This document shows positions 1 through 5,144 of a stretch of 5,144 nt of DNA, piece by piece. The position numbers were made by a program, and so were the translations under genes. Positions within the stretch are counted from its first letter, which is position 1. Each line of letters starts with the position of its first letter. The notes beneath the pieces were generated by a model. That model was not told the DNA's origin. It saw only the letters and a program-made list of their open reading frames with translations, and made no database searches. The stretch lies in assembly GCA_036394195.1 (NCBI GenBank), contig DASWFO010000247.1, positions 1-5,144 on the forward strand, read 5' to 3'. The DNA comes from DATJPD01 sp036394195 (GTDB taxonomy: Bacteria > Pseudomonadota > Alphaproteobacteria > CACIAM-22H2).

Positions 1-810
1 CTCGAGCCCGGCTGGGTGTGGCTCGTCGGCGCCGGGCCCGGCGATCCCGGGCTGCTGTCGCTGCTCGGCCTGCAGGCGCTCCGGCAAGCGGACGTCGTCG
101 TCTACGACGCGCTGGTGGACGAGCGGATCATCGGCCTGGTGCGGCCGCAGGTGCTGCTCGAATTTGCCGGCAAGCGCGGCGGGCGGCCCTCGCCGACCCA
201 GCCGGATATCTCGGCGCGGCTGGTCCGCTTCGCGCGGGCCGGCCGGCGGGTCCTGCGCCTGAAGGGCGGCGATCCATTCGTGTTCGGGCGCGGCGGCGAG
301 GAGGCGCTGGCGCTGGTCGCGGCCGGGATTCCGTTCCGCATCGTGCCCGGAATCACCAGCGGCATCGGCGGCCTCGCTTACGCCGGGATTCCGGTGACCC
401 ACCGCGACACCAATCAGGTCATCACCTTCGTCACCGGCCACGGTGTCACCGGCGACGTGCCGGATGGGCTCGATTGGGAGGCCTTGGCGCGCGGCTCGCC
501 GGTGCTGGTGTTCTACATGGCGACCAAGCATCTGGCGGCCATCGCCGGCCGGCTGATCGCCGCCGGCCGGGATCCGCAGGAGCCGGTGGCCGTGATCAGC
601 CGCGCCGCGACCGACCGCCAGCGCGTGGTCGAGACGACGCTCGGTCAGGCCGCCGCCGACATCGCGGCCGCCGGGCTGGAGCCGCCGGCCCTGGTCGCCG
701 TCGGACCCGTCGTCCGCCTCCGGGCCGGGCTCGACTGGCTAGGCGCGGCGGCCGGCCGCACCCTCGATCCCGATCCGCTCGGCTTGAAGCGGACGCGCGA
801 CTATATATGA
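1..810 (+). CDS. cobA: Uroporphyrinogen-III C-methyltransferase (SUMT), 5' end outside window
   Basis: This enzyme uses S-adenosylmethionine to methylate uroporphyrinogen III at C2 and C7, giving precorrin-2, the branch point to cobalamin and sirohaem. Numbering from the GTG at 16, the family landmarks appear in order: the glycine-rich loop VGAGPGDP (4-11), YDALV (30-34), LKGGDPFVFGRGGEE (82-96), VPGITS (110-115) and PVTHR (126-130), with a normal C-terminal half. It is a stand-alone SUMT, not fused to the CysG dehydrogenase/ferrochelatase domain, which fits a role in B12 synthesis. The frame is open to base 1, and the GTG at 16 encodes the Val that normally sits just before the glycine-rich loop. 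The true start is therefore probably upstream of the window, and 269 residues are visible. cobB downstream supports the cobalamin assignment. Identification is firm; only the start is unknown. Confidence 0.95.
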   Translation, partial: LEPGWVWLVGAGPGDPGLLSLLGLQALRQADVVVYDALVDERIIGLVRPQVLLEFAGKRGGRPSPTQPDISARLVRFARAGRRVLRLKGGDPFVFGRGGEEALALVAAGIPFRIVPGITSGIGGLAYAGIPVTHRDTNQVITFVTGHGVTGDVPDGLDWEALARGSPVLVFYMATKHLAAIAGRLIAAGRDPQEPVAVISRAATDRQRVVETTLGQAAADIAAAGLEPPALVAVGPVVRLRAGLDWLGAAAGRTLDPDPLGLKRTRDYI

Positions 811-811
811 T
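784..811 (+). promoter_or_regulatory. Possible sigma70-type promoter inside the cobA 3' end
   Basis: TTGAAG at 784-789 (preceded by C, giving the CTTGA form common in alphaproteobacteria) is followed after 16 bp by TATGAT at 806-811, a 5/6 match to the -10 consensus. Transcription would start near 818, leaving a leader of about 50 nt before the lipoprotein start at 869. The site overlaps the last codons and stop of cobA in an AT-rich patch unlike the surrounding GC-rich DNA. This is a pattern match by eye only. Confidence 0.35.
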
Positions 812-818
812 GCCGGGC

Positions 819-839
819 ACGCCGCTTCCCGTCCGGCGT
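819..839 (+). terminator. Weak hairpin in the cobA-lipoprotein gap
   Basis: ACGCCG (819-824) pairs with CGGCGT (834-839) around a 9-nt loop. A T-rich stretch, TTCTTTT (845-851), follows about 6 nt later. This could be a weak Rho-independent terminator or attenuator after cobA. If the promoter at 784-811 is real, it could instead be a structure at the 5' end of the lipoprotein-sco-cobB transcript. A six-base stem with a separated T tract is not strong evidence. Confidence 0.25.
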
Positions 840-868
840 CCACATTCTTTTCGAAAGCTCGCCTTGCC

Positions 869-1147
869 ATGAAAAAACCGTACTTGCTGTGTGTGCTCGG
901 CCTCGCGACCGCGTCTCTCGTCGCCTGCGGTCCGAACACCATGTGGTCCAAGGAAGGCGCGTCGGCCGACGAACTGCGCGCGGCGCGCAGCGACTGCGCC
1001 AGCGACGCATCCGGCTACAACTTCGTCGACTCGGCGTACTATGACGGGCCGGAGCGCAACCGCGGCTCATCCGCCACCAGCGACGTGTACCGGCAATGCA
1101 TGGAAGCCCACGGGTGGCGGCGGCAGCGCGTGGACCAGACGCGATAG
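869..1147 (+). CDS. Small lipoprotein of unknown function
   Basis: The 92-aa product starts with a basic N-terminus (MKK), has a hydrophobic stretch (about 5-18) and a lipobox LVAC with Cys20. It should therefore be processed by signal peptidase II and anchored by lipid. The mature part is only about 73 residues, polar, with two further cysteines at 43 (SDC) and 77 (QCMEAHGW), which could form a disulfide. The layout of a short spacer, a Cys-containing helix-like segment, a variable middle and a closing CMxxxGW recurs in small proteobacterial lipoproteins, as far as I remember. I cannot name a family or function. Only a weak GAAAG (853-857) precedes the ATG. The gene ends 24 bp before sco and is probably cotranscribed with it. 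Coding status is supported by the clear lipoprotein signal and the operon fit. Confidence 0.82.
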   Translation: MKKPYLLCVLGLATASLVACGPNTMWSKEGASADELRAARSDCASDASGYNFVDSAYYDGPERNRGSSATSDVYRQCMEAHGWRRQRVDQTR

Positions 1148-1159
1148 CGGCAGCTTTTT

Positions 1160-1164
1160 GAGGA
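1160..1164 (+). promoter_or_regulatory. Ribosome binding site of the sco gene
   Basis: GAGGA lies 7 nt before the ATG at 1172 and is the clearest Shine-Dalgarno match in the window. It supports that start over the overlapping out-of-frame ATG at 1164. The other genes here have much weaker sites. Confidence 0.55.
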
Positions 1165-1171
1165 TGAGCAG

Positions 1172-1792
1172 ATGTTCGGACTGACGCGCGGCCGCGCCAT
1201 CGCGATCGCGGTCGCCATCGTCGCCGGGGTCGTGATCGGCGTCGGCCTGCGCTTCGTCATGCCGGGTGCCGGCGGATCGGGTGCGCGCACCACCGGCTTC
1301 GTCGATCCGGGCATCGGCGGGCCGTTCCATCTCGTCGACCAGGACGGCCGCGAGCGGACCGATGCGGATTTCCGCGGCAAGCTCATGCTGGTCGAGTTCG
1401 GCTACACCTCCTGTCCCGATATCTGTCCGCTCGGCCTGCAGCTTTTCGCCGACGTGCTCGACCAGCTCGGGCCCGACGCCGACCAGGTGCAGCCGATCTT
1501 CATCACCGTCGATCCCGGGCGCGATACGCCCGACCAGCTGCGCGGCTACGTCTCGCATTTCTCGCCGCGCATCGTCGGCCTGACCGGCTCCGAGCAGGAC
1601 CTGGCGACCGCGGCCCGGGAGTACCGGGTCTACTACAAACTCGGCGCCGACCGCGCGACCAACCCGAACTACACCGTCGATCATTCGGCCATTCTCTACC
1701 TGATGGGCCGCGACGGACGGTTCGTCACGCATTTCACCCACGAGACTCCGGTCGACCGGGTCGTCGGCACGATCCGCTCCAAGCTCGGATAG
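1172..1792 (+). CDS. SCO1/SenC family copper chaperone for cytochrome c oxidase
   Basis: Sco proteins are membrane-anchored, thioredoxin-fold copper chaperones that deliver copper to, or reduce, the CuA site of cytochrome c oxidase subunit II on the periplasmic side. This 206-aa product has a hydrophobic N-terminal anchor (about 9-30), then the thioredoxin-like domain from about residue 50. The copper ligands of the family are visible: the CxxxC motif in TSCPDICP (Cys81, Cys85) and the distal His171 in VDHSA. Other family signatures are FRGKLMLVEFGYT before the motif and ITVDPGRDTP (111-120). Length is normal and nothing is missing. It sits 24 bp after a lipoprotein and 16 bp before cobB, so it is probably cotranscribed with them, although neither neighbour is a known oxidase gene. 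No oxidase genes are in the window, so its specific partner is unproven. Confidence 0.94.
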   Translation: MFGLTRGRAIAIAVAIVAGVVIGVGLRFVMPGAGGSGARTTGFVDPGIGGPFHLVDQDGRERTDADFRGKLMLVEFGYTSCPDICPLGLQLFADVLDQLGPDADQVQPIFITVDPGRDTPDQLRGYVSHFSPRIVGLTGSEQDLATAAREYRVYYKLGADRATNPNYTVDHSAILYLMGRDGRFVTHFTHETPVDRVVGTIRSKLG

Positions 1793-1808
1793 CGCTCGGG
1801 ACTGTCGC

Positions 1809-3149
1809 ATGGGCGGACGTGGCCTCGTCATCGCCGCACCGGGATCGGGAAGCGGCAAGACCACCGTGACCCTGGGGCTGCTCAGCGCGTGGCGCCAGGC
1901 CGGCGTCAACATCGCCGCCGCCAAGGTCGGGCCCGACTATATCGACCCCGGCTTCCATGCCGCCGCCAGCGGCCGCGATTGCATCAATCTCGATCCGTGG
2001 GCGATGCGCGCCAGCACGGTCGCGTGGCTCGCGACGCAGCTCAGCGAGTGCTGCGATCTCATCGTCTGCGAAGGGGTGATGGGACTTTATGACGGCATCG
2101 ATCCCGCCGGGACTGCCTCGACCGCGGCACTGGCAGCGGCGCTCGGCTGGCCGGTGGTGCTGGTCGTGGATGCGGCGGGGCTCGCCGCGTCGGCGGCGGC
2201 CCTGGTCCACGGCTTCGCAAATCCGCCGGCGTCGCTGGCCGCAAGCGGCCTCGCCATCGCGGGCGTGATCTTCAACCGGGTCGGCAGCTCGCGTCACCTC
2301 GAGCTGTTGCGCGCAGCGGTGCAGCGCGCCGCGCCGGAGCTCCGCGTGTTCGGCGGCCTGCCGCGCACCGAGACGGTCGCACTGCCCGAGCGCCATCTCG
2401 GCCTCATTCCCGCCGGCGAGCAGCCGGAGCTGGAGACGCTGATCGAAAAGGCCGGGCACCTGATCGAGACCCATCTCGACCTGGACGGCCTCCGGGACTG
2501 CGCGCGGGCGGCCGCGGTGAGCGCGCCGCTAATTCCGGGCAGTGCGATGGCGCCGCTCGGCCAGAGAATCGCCGTCGCGCGCGACGACGCGTTTGCGTTC
2601 GCCTATCCGTGGATGCTGGAGGGATGGTCAACCGCCGGTGCGACCCTCTCCGTCTTCTCGCCGCTCGCCGACGAGGCACCCGCACCCGACGCCGACGCGG
2701 TCTTCCTGCCCGGTGGCTATCCCGAGCTGCACGCCGGCCGGCTTGCCGCCAATCGCCGCTTTCTCGATGGCTTGCGGGCGGCGGCTCAGCGCGGCGCCGT
2801 GGTCTACGGCGAATGCGGCGGCTACATGGCGCTGGGGCGCGGCCTTCTCGATGCCGCCGGGCAGCGGCATGCGCTCGCCGGGCTCCTGCCCCTCGAAACG
2901 TCGTTCGCCGAGCGTCGGCTTCATCTTGGCTACCGCGAGACGAACCTCGCCGGCGACGGACCGCTGGGCCGCAGCGGGGCGCGTCATCGCGGGCATGAAT
3001 TCCACTACGCAACCGTTGTCGTGGAAGGGGCAGCCCCGCCACTGTTCGCGGTCGCCGATTCAGGCGGCCACCAACTTGCCACGGCCGGGCGACGGAGCGG
3101 TAACGTGATGGGATCGTTTATCCATTTGATAGACCACGCGAACGTTTGA
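1809..3149 (+). CDS. cobB: Cobyrinate / hydrogenobyrinate a,c-diamide synthase
   Basis: CobB/CbiA amidates the a and c side chains of the corrin ring using ATP and glutamine. In aerobic alphaproteobacteria the substrate is hydrogenobyrinic acid, before cobalt insertion. The 446-aa product has both expected domains. The N-terminal CbiA-type ATPase has its P-loop at 11-19 (PGSGSGKTT), followed by KVGPDYIDPGFH, EGVMGLYDG and a D-rich strand VVLVVDAAG. The C-terminal class I-type glutamine amidotransferase begins near 254 (IAVARDDAFAFAY), with LPGGYPELH (300-308), the nucleophile Cys336 in GECGGYMALG, and a late His439 in GSFIH that fits the catalytic partner. Length is typical. The ATG start matches the family N-terminus; only a weak GGGA (1798-1801) precedes it. 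It lies 16 bp after sco, suggesting cotranscription or coupling. Its stop codon lies inside a TTGACA hexamer of the next gene's upstream region. Confidence 0.95.
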   Translation: MGGRGLVIAAPGSGSGKTTVTLGLLSAWRQAGVNIAAAKVGPDYIDPGFHAAASGRDCINLDPWAMRASTVAWLATQLSECCDLIVCEGVMGLYDGIDPAGTASTAALAAALGWPVVLVVDAAGLAASAAALVHGFANPPASLAASGLAIAGVIFNRVGSSRHLELLRAAVQRAAPELRVFGGLPRTETVALPERHLGLIPAGEQPELETLIEKAGHLIETHLDLDGLRDCARAAAVSAPLIPGSAMAPLGQRIAVARDDAFAFAYPWMLEGWSTAGATLSVFSPLADEAPAPDADAVFLPGGYPELHAGRLAANRRFLDGLRAAAQRGAVVYGECGGYMALGRGLLDAAGQRHALAGLLPLETSFAERRLHLGYRETNLAGDGPLGRSGARHRGHEFHYATVVVEGAAPPLFAVADSGGHQLATAGRRSGNVMGSFIHLIDHANV

Positions 3150-3163
3150 CAGACAAACGTTTG
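3139..3163. promoter_or_regulatory. Pair of palindromic sites upstream of phaZ (possible operator)
   Basis: CGAACGTTTG (3139-3148) and CAAACGTTTG (3154-3163) differ at one base and start 15 bp apart. The second is a perfect 10-bp palindrome, and both share the AACGTT core. They lie in the AT-richer stretch at the cobB end and before phaZ, around a TTGACA hexamer (3146-3151) that overlaps the cobB stop codon. Paired symmetric sites next to promoter hexamers are typical of a dimeric repressor site, but the regulator is unknown. The first site overlaps cobB coding sequence, so coincidence is possible. Confidence 0.35.
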
Positions 3164-3165
3164 CA

Positions 3166-3193
3166 TTGCATTCCCGGCTCATAAGGTCATACT
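3166..3193 (+). promoter_or_regulatory. Possible phaZ promoter
   Basis: TTGCAT (3166-3171) and CATACT (3188-3193) are separated by 16 bp and each match the sigma70 consensus at 4 of 6 bases. Transcription would begin at about 3200, almost on the GTG start. The better -35 hexamer TTGACA (3146-3151) has no convincing -10 at 16-18 bp. The region is clearly AT-richer than the genes, so some promoter is likely, but the exact hexamers are uncertain. Confidence 0.25.
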
Positions 3194-3200
3194 AAACCTA

Positions 3201-4433
3201 GTGTTTAACAGCTTTCCACTATACCACTTCTACGACTTTCAGCGCGCCGCCCTGGCGCCCTGGCGTCTCACCGCTGAAACCATGCAGCAGGTTTTCAGCC
3301 ATCCCATGCTTCCCATGGCCTACACGCGGATGGGCCGCGCGGTCGCCGCGGGTGCCGAGCTGTTCGAGCGCTCGACACGCCGTTACGGCAAGCCGGAGTT
3401 CGGCCTGCACCGGACGTCGATCGACGGCGCCGAAGTCGGCGTGCAACTGACCACGGTGGCCCAGCGGCCGTTCTGCGACCTGCTGCACTTCAAACGCGAC
3501 GTCGCACGGAGCGACCCGAGGGTCCTGCTCGTGGCGCCGATGTCGGGGCACTACGCGACCTTGCTGCGCGATACCGTCGCGGGCCTCCTGCCCGACCACG
3601 ACGTCTACATCACCGATTGGCAGAACGCCGCCGAGGTGCCGCTCGAGCACGGGGATTTCGATCTCGACGATTACATCGACGACATCATCGGCTTCATCGA
3701 GAAGCTCGGACCGGCGGTACACGTCATCGCGGTCTGTCAGCCGTCGGTCCCGGTGCTGGCGGCGGTCTCGATCATGGCGGCCGACCACCATCCGGCGACG
3801 CCCCGCTCGATGATCCTGATGGGCGGACCGATCGACACCCGCATCAATCCGACGCGCGTCAACCGGCACGCCAACGAGCATTCGCTCGCGTGGTTCGAGC
3901 GCACCTGTATCTCGCGAGTGCCGGCGACCTATCCGGGCTTCATGCGCCGGGTCTATCCCGGATTCCTCCAGCTCACGAGCTTCATGGCCATGAACGCCGA
4001 CCGCCATCTCGGCTCGGCGCTCAAGCACTTCCATCACCTTGTTCGCGGCGACGGCGAGAGCGCCGAAGCACACCGCCGGTTCTACGACGAATACCTGGCG
4101 GTGATGGACCTGCCGGCCGAGTTCTTCCTGCAGACGGTCAAGGTGGCGTTCCACGAGCACGCCTTGCCGTGCGGCACGATGACGGCGCGCGGCAACCCGG
4201 TCGAGCCGCGGGCGATCCGCGACACGGCGCTGATGACCGTGGAAGGCGAGCTCGACGACATCTCAGGGCCGGGCCAGACCGTCGCCGCGCACGACCTGTG
4301 CCCGGAGTTGCCGCCGCACAAGCACGTGCATCATCTGCAGAAGGGTGTCGGCCATTTCGGCATCTTCAACGGTCGCCGCTGGCGGTCGGAAATCCTGCCG
4401 AAGGTCCGCACCTTCATCCGCGACAACGGCTGA
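3201..4433 (+). CDS. phaZ: Intracellular poly(3-hydroxybutyrate) depolymerase
   Basis: This enzyme hydrolyses native amorphous PHB granules in the cytoplasm, releasing 3-hydroxybutyrate for use as carbon and energy. The 410-aa length is close to the Ralstonia PhaZ1 type, and the N-terminus (LYHFYDFQRAALAPWRL) is the family signature. The alpha/beta-hydrolase core shows VLLVAPMSGHYATLLRDTV, YITDWQNA, and a nucleophile elbow with cysteine instead of serine, AVCQPSVP (Cys179). Asp352 in GELDDISGPG and His385 in GVGHFGIFNG complete a Cys-Asp-His triad, with spacing that fits the characterised family. There is no signal peptide, as expected for an intracellular enzyme. The start is GTG: no ATG lies near the family N-terminus and an in-frame TAA is at 3192. 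A possible ribosome site, AAGG (3183-3186), is 14 nt away, which is poor. No PHB synthase or phasin gene is in the window. Confidence 0.94.
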   Translation: MFNSFPLYHFYDFQRAALAPWRLTAETMQQVFSHPMLPMAYTRMGRAVAAGAELFERSTRRYGKPEFGLHRTSIDGAEVGVQLTTVAQRPFCDLLHFKRDVARSDPRVLLVAPMSGHYATLLRDTVAGLLPDHDVYITDWQNAAEVPLEHGDFDLDDYIDDIIGFIEKLGPAVHVIAVCQPSVPVLAAVSIMAADHHPATPRSMILMGGPIDTRINPTRVNRHANEHSLAWFERTCISRVPATYPGFMRRVYPGFLQLTSFMAMNADRHLGSALKHFHHLVRGDGESAEAHRRFYDEYLAVMDLPAEFFLQTVKVAFHEHALPCGTMTARGNPVEPRAIRDTALMTVEGELDDISGPGQTVAAHDLCPELPPHKHVHHLQKGVGHFGIFNGRRWRSEILPKVRTFIRDNG

Positions 4434-4448
4434 GCCGCGAGGACAAGT

Positions 4449-4470
4449 CGTCGCCGGCGATCCGGCGATG
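4449..4470. terminator. Hairpin between convergent phaZ and membrane protein gene
   Basis: The 47-bp gap between the two stop codons contains a stem of 4449-4457 with 4462-4470 around the loop CGAT. It has nine pairs including one G-U, with seven perfect pairs (TCGCCGG/CCGGCGA) at the core. Position and symmetry suit a bidirectional transcription end. No T tract follows on either strand, so it is not a canonical intrinsic terminator; it may act as a 3' end stabiliser or be chance in GC-rich DNA. Confidence 0.4.
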
Positions 4471-4480
4471 ACCCCGTTGC

Positions 4481-5144
4481 TCAGTCCGCCTCGCTCGAGC
4501 GTAGCCGATACGCCGGCCGCTCCCGCCATAGCAGAAGCATCGCGACGAACACGACTCCCGTGACAAGGGTGCTCAGCGCCAAACTCATCACGTTGTGCGA
4601 CAGGAAATCGCCGAAGGCCGTGCCCGCAGCGCGTACGGCGACGACGGTCAGCCAGTAAAACCAGAGATTCGCCAACGGCCCAGTCCGGCCGCTGAAAAAC
4701 AGCGCGGCCAGCACACCGCCCAGGAGGACGGACGCATAGCCGGTGCCGAGGCCTGAGTTGAACGAGGCGTAGTCGCCGATGACGGTGCCGAGTGTGCCGG
4801 CGGTCAACATGGCCGTCCAATATCTTGAATCCGTGTTCGGCAGGCCGAACGGCCACCTGGTGGCGGTTTCAGCCGATTTCGACGGCGGGCTGAAGAAGAG
4901 CACCAGGGCGAGAACGACCGCCAGCGCCGCCATCAGCCCCGGCCGTCCCAGGTGGAAGTCGCCGGCGCCGAGGTCGGCGAGGTTCGTCGCGGCGGTCCTG
5001 ACCAGGATGATCGACGCGATGCCGGTGCCGAGGCCTGAATTGAACGAGGCGTAGTCGCCGATGACGGTGCCGAGTGTGCCGGCGGTCAACATGGCCGTCC
5101 AATATCTTGAATCCGTGTTCGGCAGGCCGAACGGCCACCTGGTG
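4481..5144 (-). CDS. Multi-pass membrane protein of unknown function with an internal tandem duplication, 5' end outside window
   Basis: 220 C-terminal residues are visible, and the frame is open through the window edge. The first Met (codon 5092-5090) lies inside the repeated segment and is probably not the start. Numbering from the edge, hydrophobic segments lie near 15-32, 42-57, 68-84, 109-126, 136-150, 162-178 and 188-206, with a basic/acidic tail. Three blocks look alike (from 42, 108 and 162): a helix with an R/T-x-x-(G/A)-T-x-x-(G/A)-D motif, a short loop, then a plain hydrophobic helix. This resembles, from memory, the uncharacterised COG4705-type membrane proteins; no function can be given. 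Residues 1-41 are identical to 95-135, reflecting a 282-bp direct repeat. The duplicated unit would carry three helices, an odd number, so the upstream part may be aberrant or misassembled. It is convergent with phaZ. Confidence 0.75.
   Translation of the reverse strand, partial: TRWPFGLPNTDSRYWTAMLTAGTLGTVIGDYASFNSGLGTGIASIILVRTAATNLADLGAGDFHLGRPGLMAALAVVLALVLFFSPPSKSAETATRWPFGLPNTDSRYWTAMLTAGTLGTVIGDYASFNSGLGTGYASVLLGGVLAALFFSGRTGPLANLWFYWLTVVAVRAAGTAFGDFLSHNVMSLALSTLVTGVVFVAMLLLWRERPAYRLRSSEAD
4739..4862. repeat. Direct repeat copy 1 (124 bp) within membrane protein gene
   Basis: This copy matches 5021-5144 at 123 of 124 positions with an offset of 282 bp. The single difference is G at 4757 against A at 5039, which is AAC against AAT on the coding (minus) strand, both Asn. 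Identity ends at 4739, exactly at a Gly codon; beyond it the two copies share only GCGTC after a 3-base mismatch. Confidence 0.97.
5021..5144. repeat. Direct repeat copy 2 (at least 124 bp), cut by window edge
   Basis: This is the second copy of the 4739-4862 segment. It runs to the last base, so the full repeat length is unknown, but a full tandem unit would be 282 bp. From 5040 to 5144 it is identical to copy 1 for 105 consecutive bases. Being the last bases of the window, it may coincide with a contig end, where de Bruijn assemblies often stop inside a repeat. Confidence 0.95.

Noticed and set aside
1..6. XhoI site CTCGAG exactly at the window start, suggesting a cloning boundary
   Set aside because: CTCGAG is common in GC-rich DNA, and the reading frame is consistent with cobA continuing naturally upstream.
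811..868. Cobalamin riboswitch before or between the cob genes
   Set aside because: The gaps (58, 24 and 16 bp) are too short for the roughly 200-nt riboswitch, and no B12-box-like motif was seen. A riboswitch could lie upstream of the window.
18..872. Plus-strand 284-codon frame overlapping cobA
   Set aside because: It is an Arg/Ala-rich shadow frame of cobA without recognisable domains; cobA has every family motif in its own frame.
1067..1924. Minus-strand open frame (285 codons) opposite the lipoprotein, sco and cobB
   Set aside because: It spans three real plus-strand genes and their gaps, its composition is shadow-like, and no motif was recognised.
3219..4160. Long minus-strand open frame (313 codons) opposite phaZ
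   Set aside because: It is fully antisense to a clearly recognised enzyme, and the translation is rich in Arg, His and Val with no family motif. Such frames are expected opposite high-GC3 genes.
4263..5138. Two minus-strand frames starting with the same 35 or so residues (MAVRPAEHG...)
   Set aside because: They are not paralogous genes: both are out-of-frame readings of the 124-bp direct repeat in the membrane protein gene.
4739..5144. CRISPR array or insertion sequence explaining the repeats
   Set aside because: There are only two copies, 124 bp long, inside a continuous reading frame. There are no short regularly spaced units, terminal inverted repeats or transposase.

Overview
This is a GC-rich window (AT-rich only around 3140-3240) with high-GC3 codon use and long shadow frames opposite the real genes. 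The proteins present are a single-domain uroporphyrinogen-III methyltransferase, a cobyrinate-type a,c-diamide synthase, a Sco copper chaperone and an intracellular PHB depolymerase with a Cys nucleophile. This points to an aerobic, PHB-storing, B12-making proteobacterium, most likely an alphaproteobacterium. That placement is inferred from gene content; no rRNA or other taxonomic marker is present.

Layout. Positions 1-3149 (+) form a closely packed run: cobA (5' end outside the window), a 92-aa lipoprotein, a Sco1/SenC protein and cobB. The two cobalamin genes make precorrin-2 (CobA) and amidate the a and c carboxylates of the corrin ring (CobB). They are separated by a lipoprotein/Sco pair that belongs to the cell envelope and respiratory copper supply. 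Gaps are 58, 24 and 16 bp. A plausible promoter in the last codons of cobA could drive the lipoprotein-sco-cobB part separately.

Positions 3150-3200 are a short AT-richer intergenic region with two near-identical 10-bp palindromic sites and promoter-like hexamers. It precedes phaZ (3201-4433, +), an intracellular poly(3-hydroxybutyrate) depolymerase that starts with GTG.

Positions 4481-5144 (-) hold the 3' part of a multi-pass membrane protein gene, convergent with phaZ across a 47-bp gap that contains a GC-rich hairpin. This gene contains the most unusual signal in the window: a 124-bp direct repeat (123/124 identical, one synonymous difference) at exactly 282 bp (94 codons) spacing, cut by the window edge. 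It is either a recent in-frame tandem duplication or an assembly artefact at a contig end. The duplicated unit appears to contain three membrane helices, an odd number, which would disturb topology. This makes the artefact or broken-gene explanations serious candidates.

I do not see an undescribed multi-gene system here. Five of the six genes are complete or near-complete and look intact. No RNA genes, CRISPR arrays, insertion sequences or origins were recognised.
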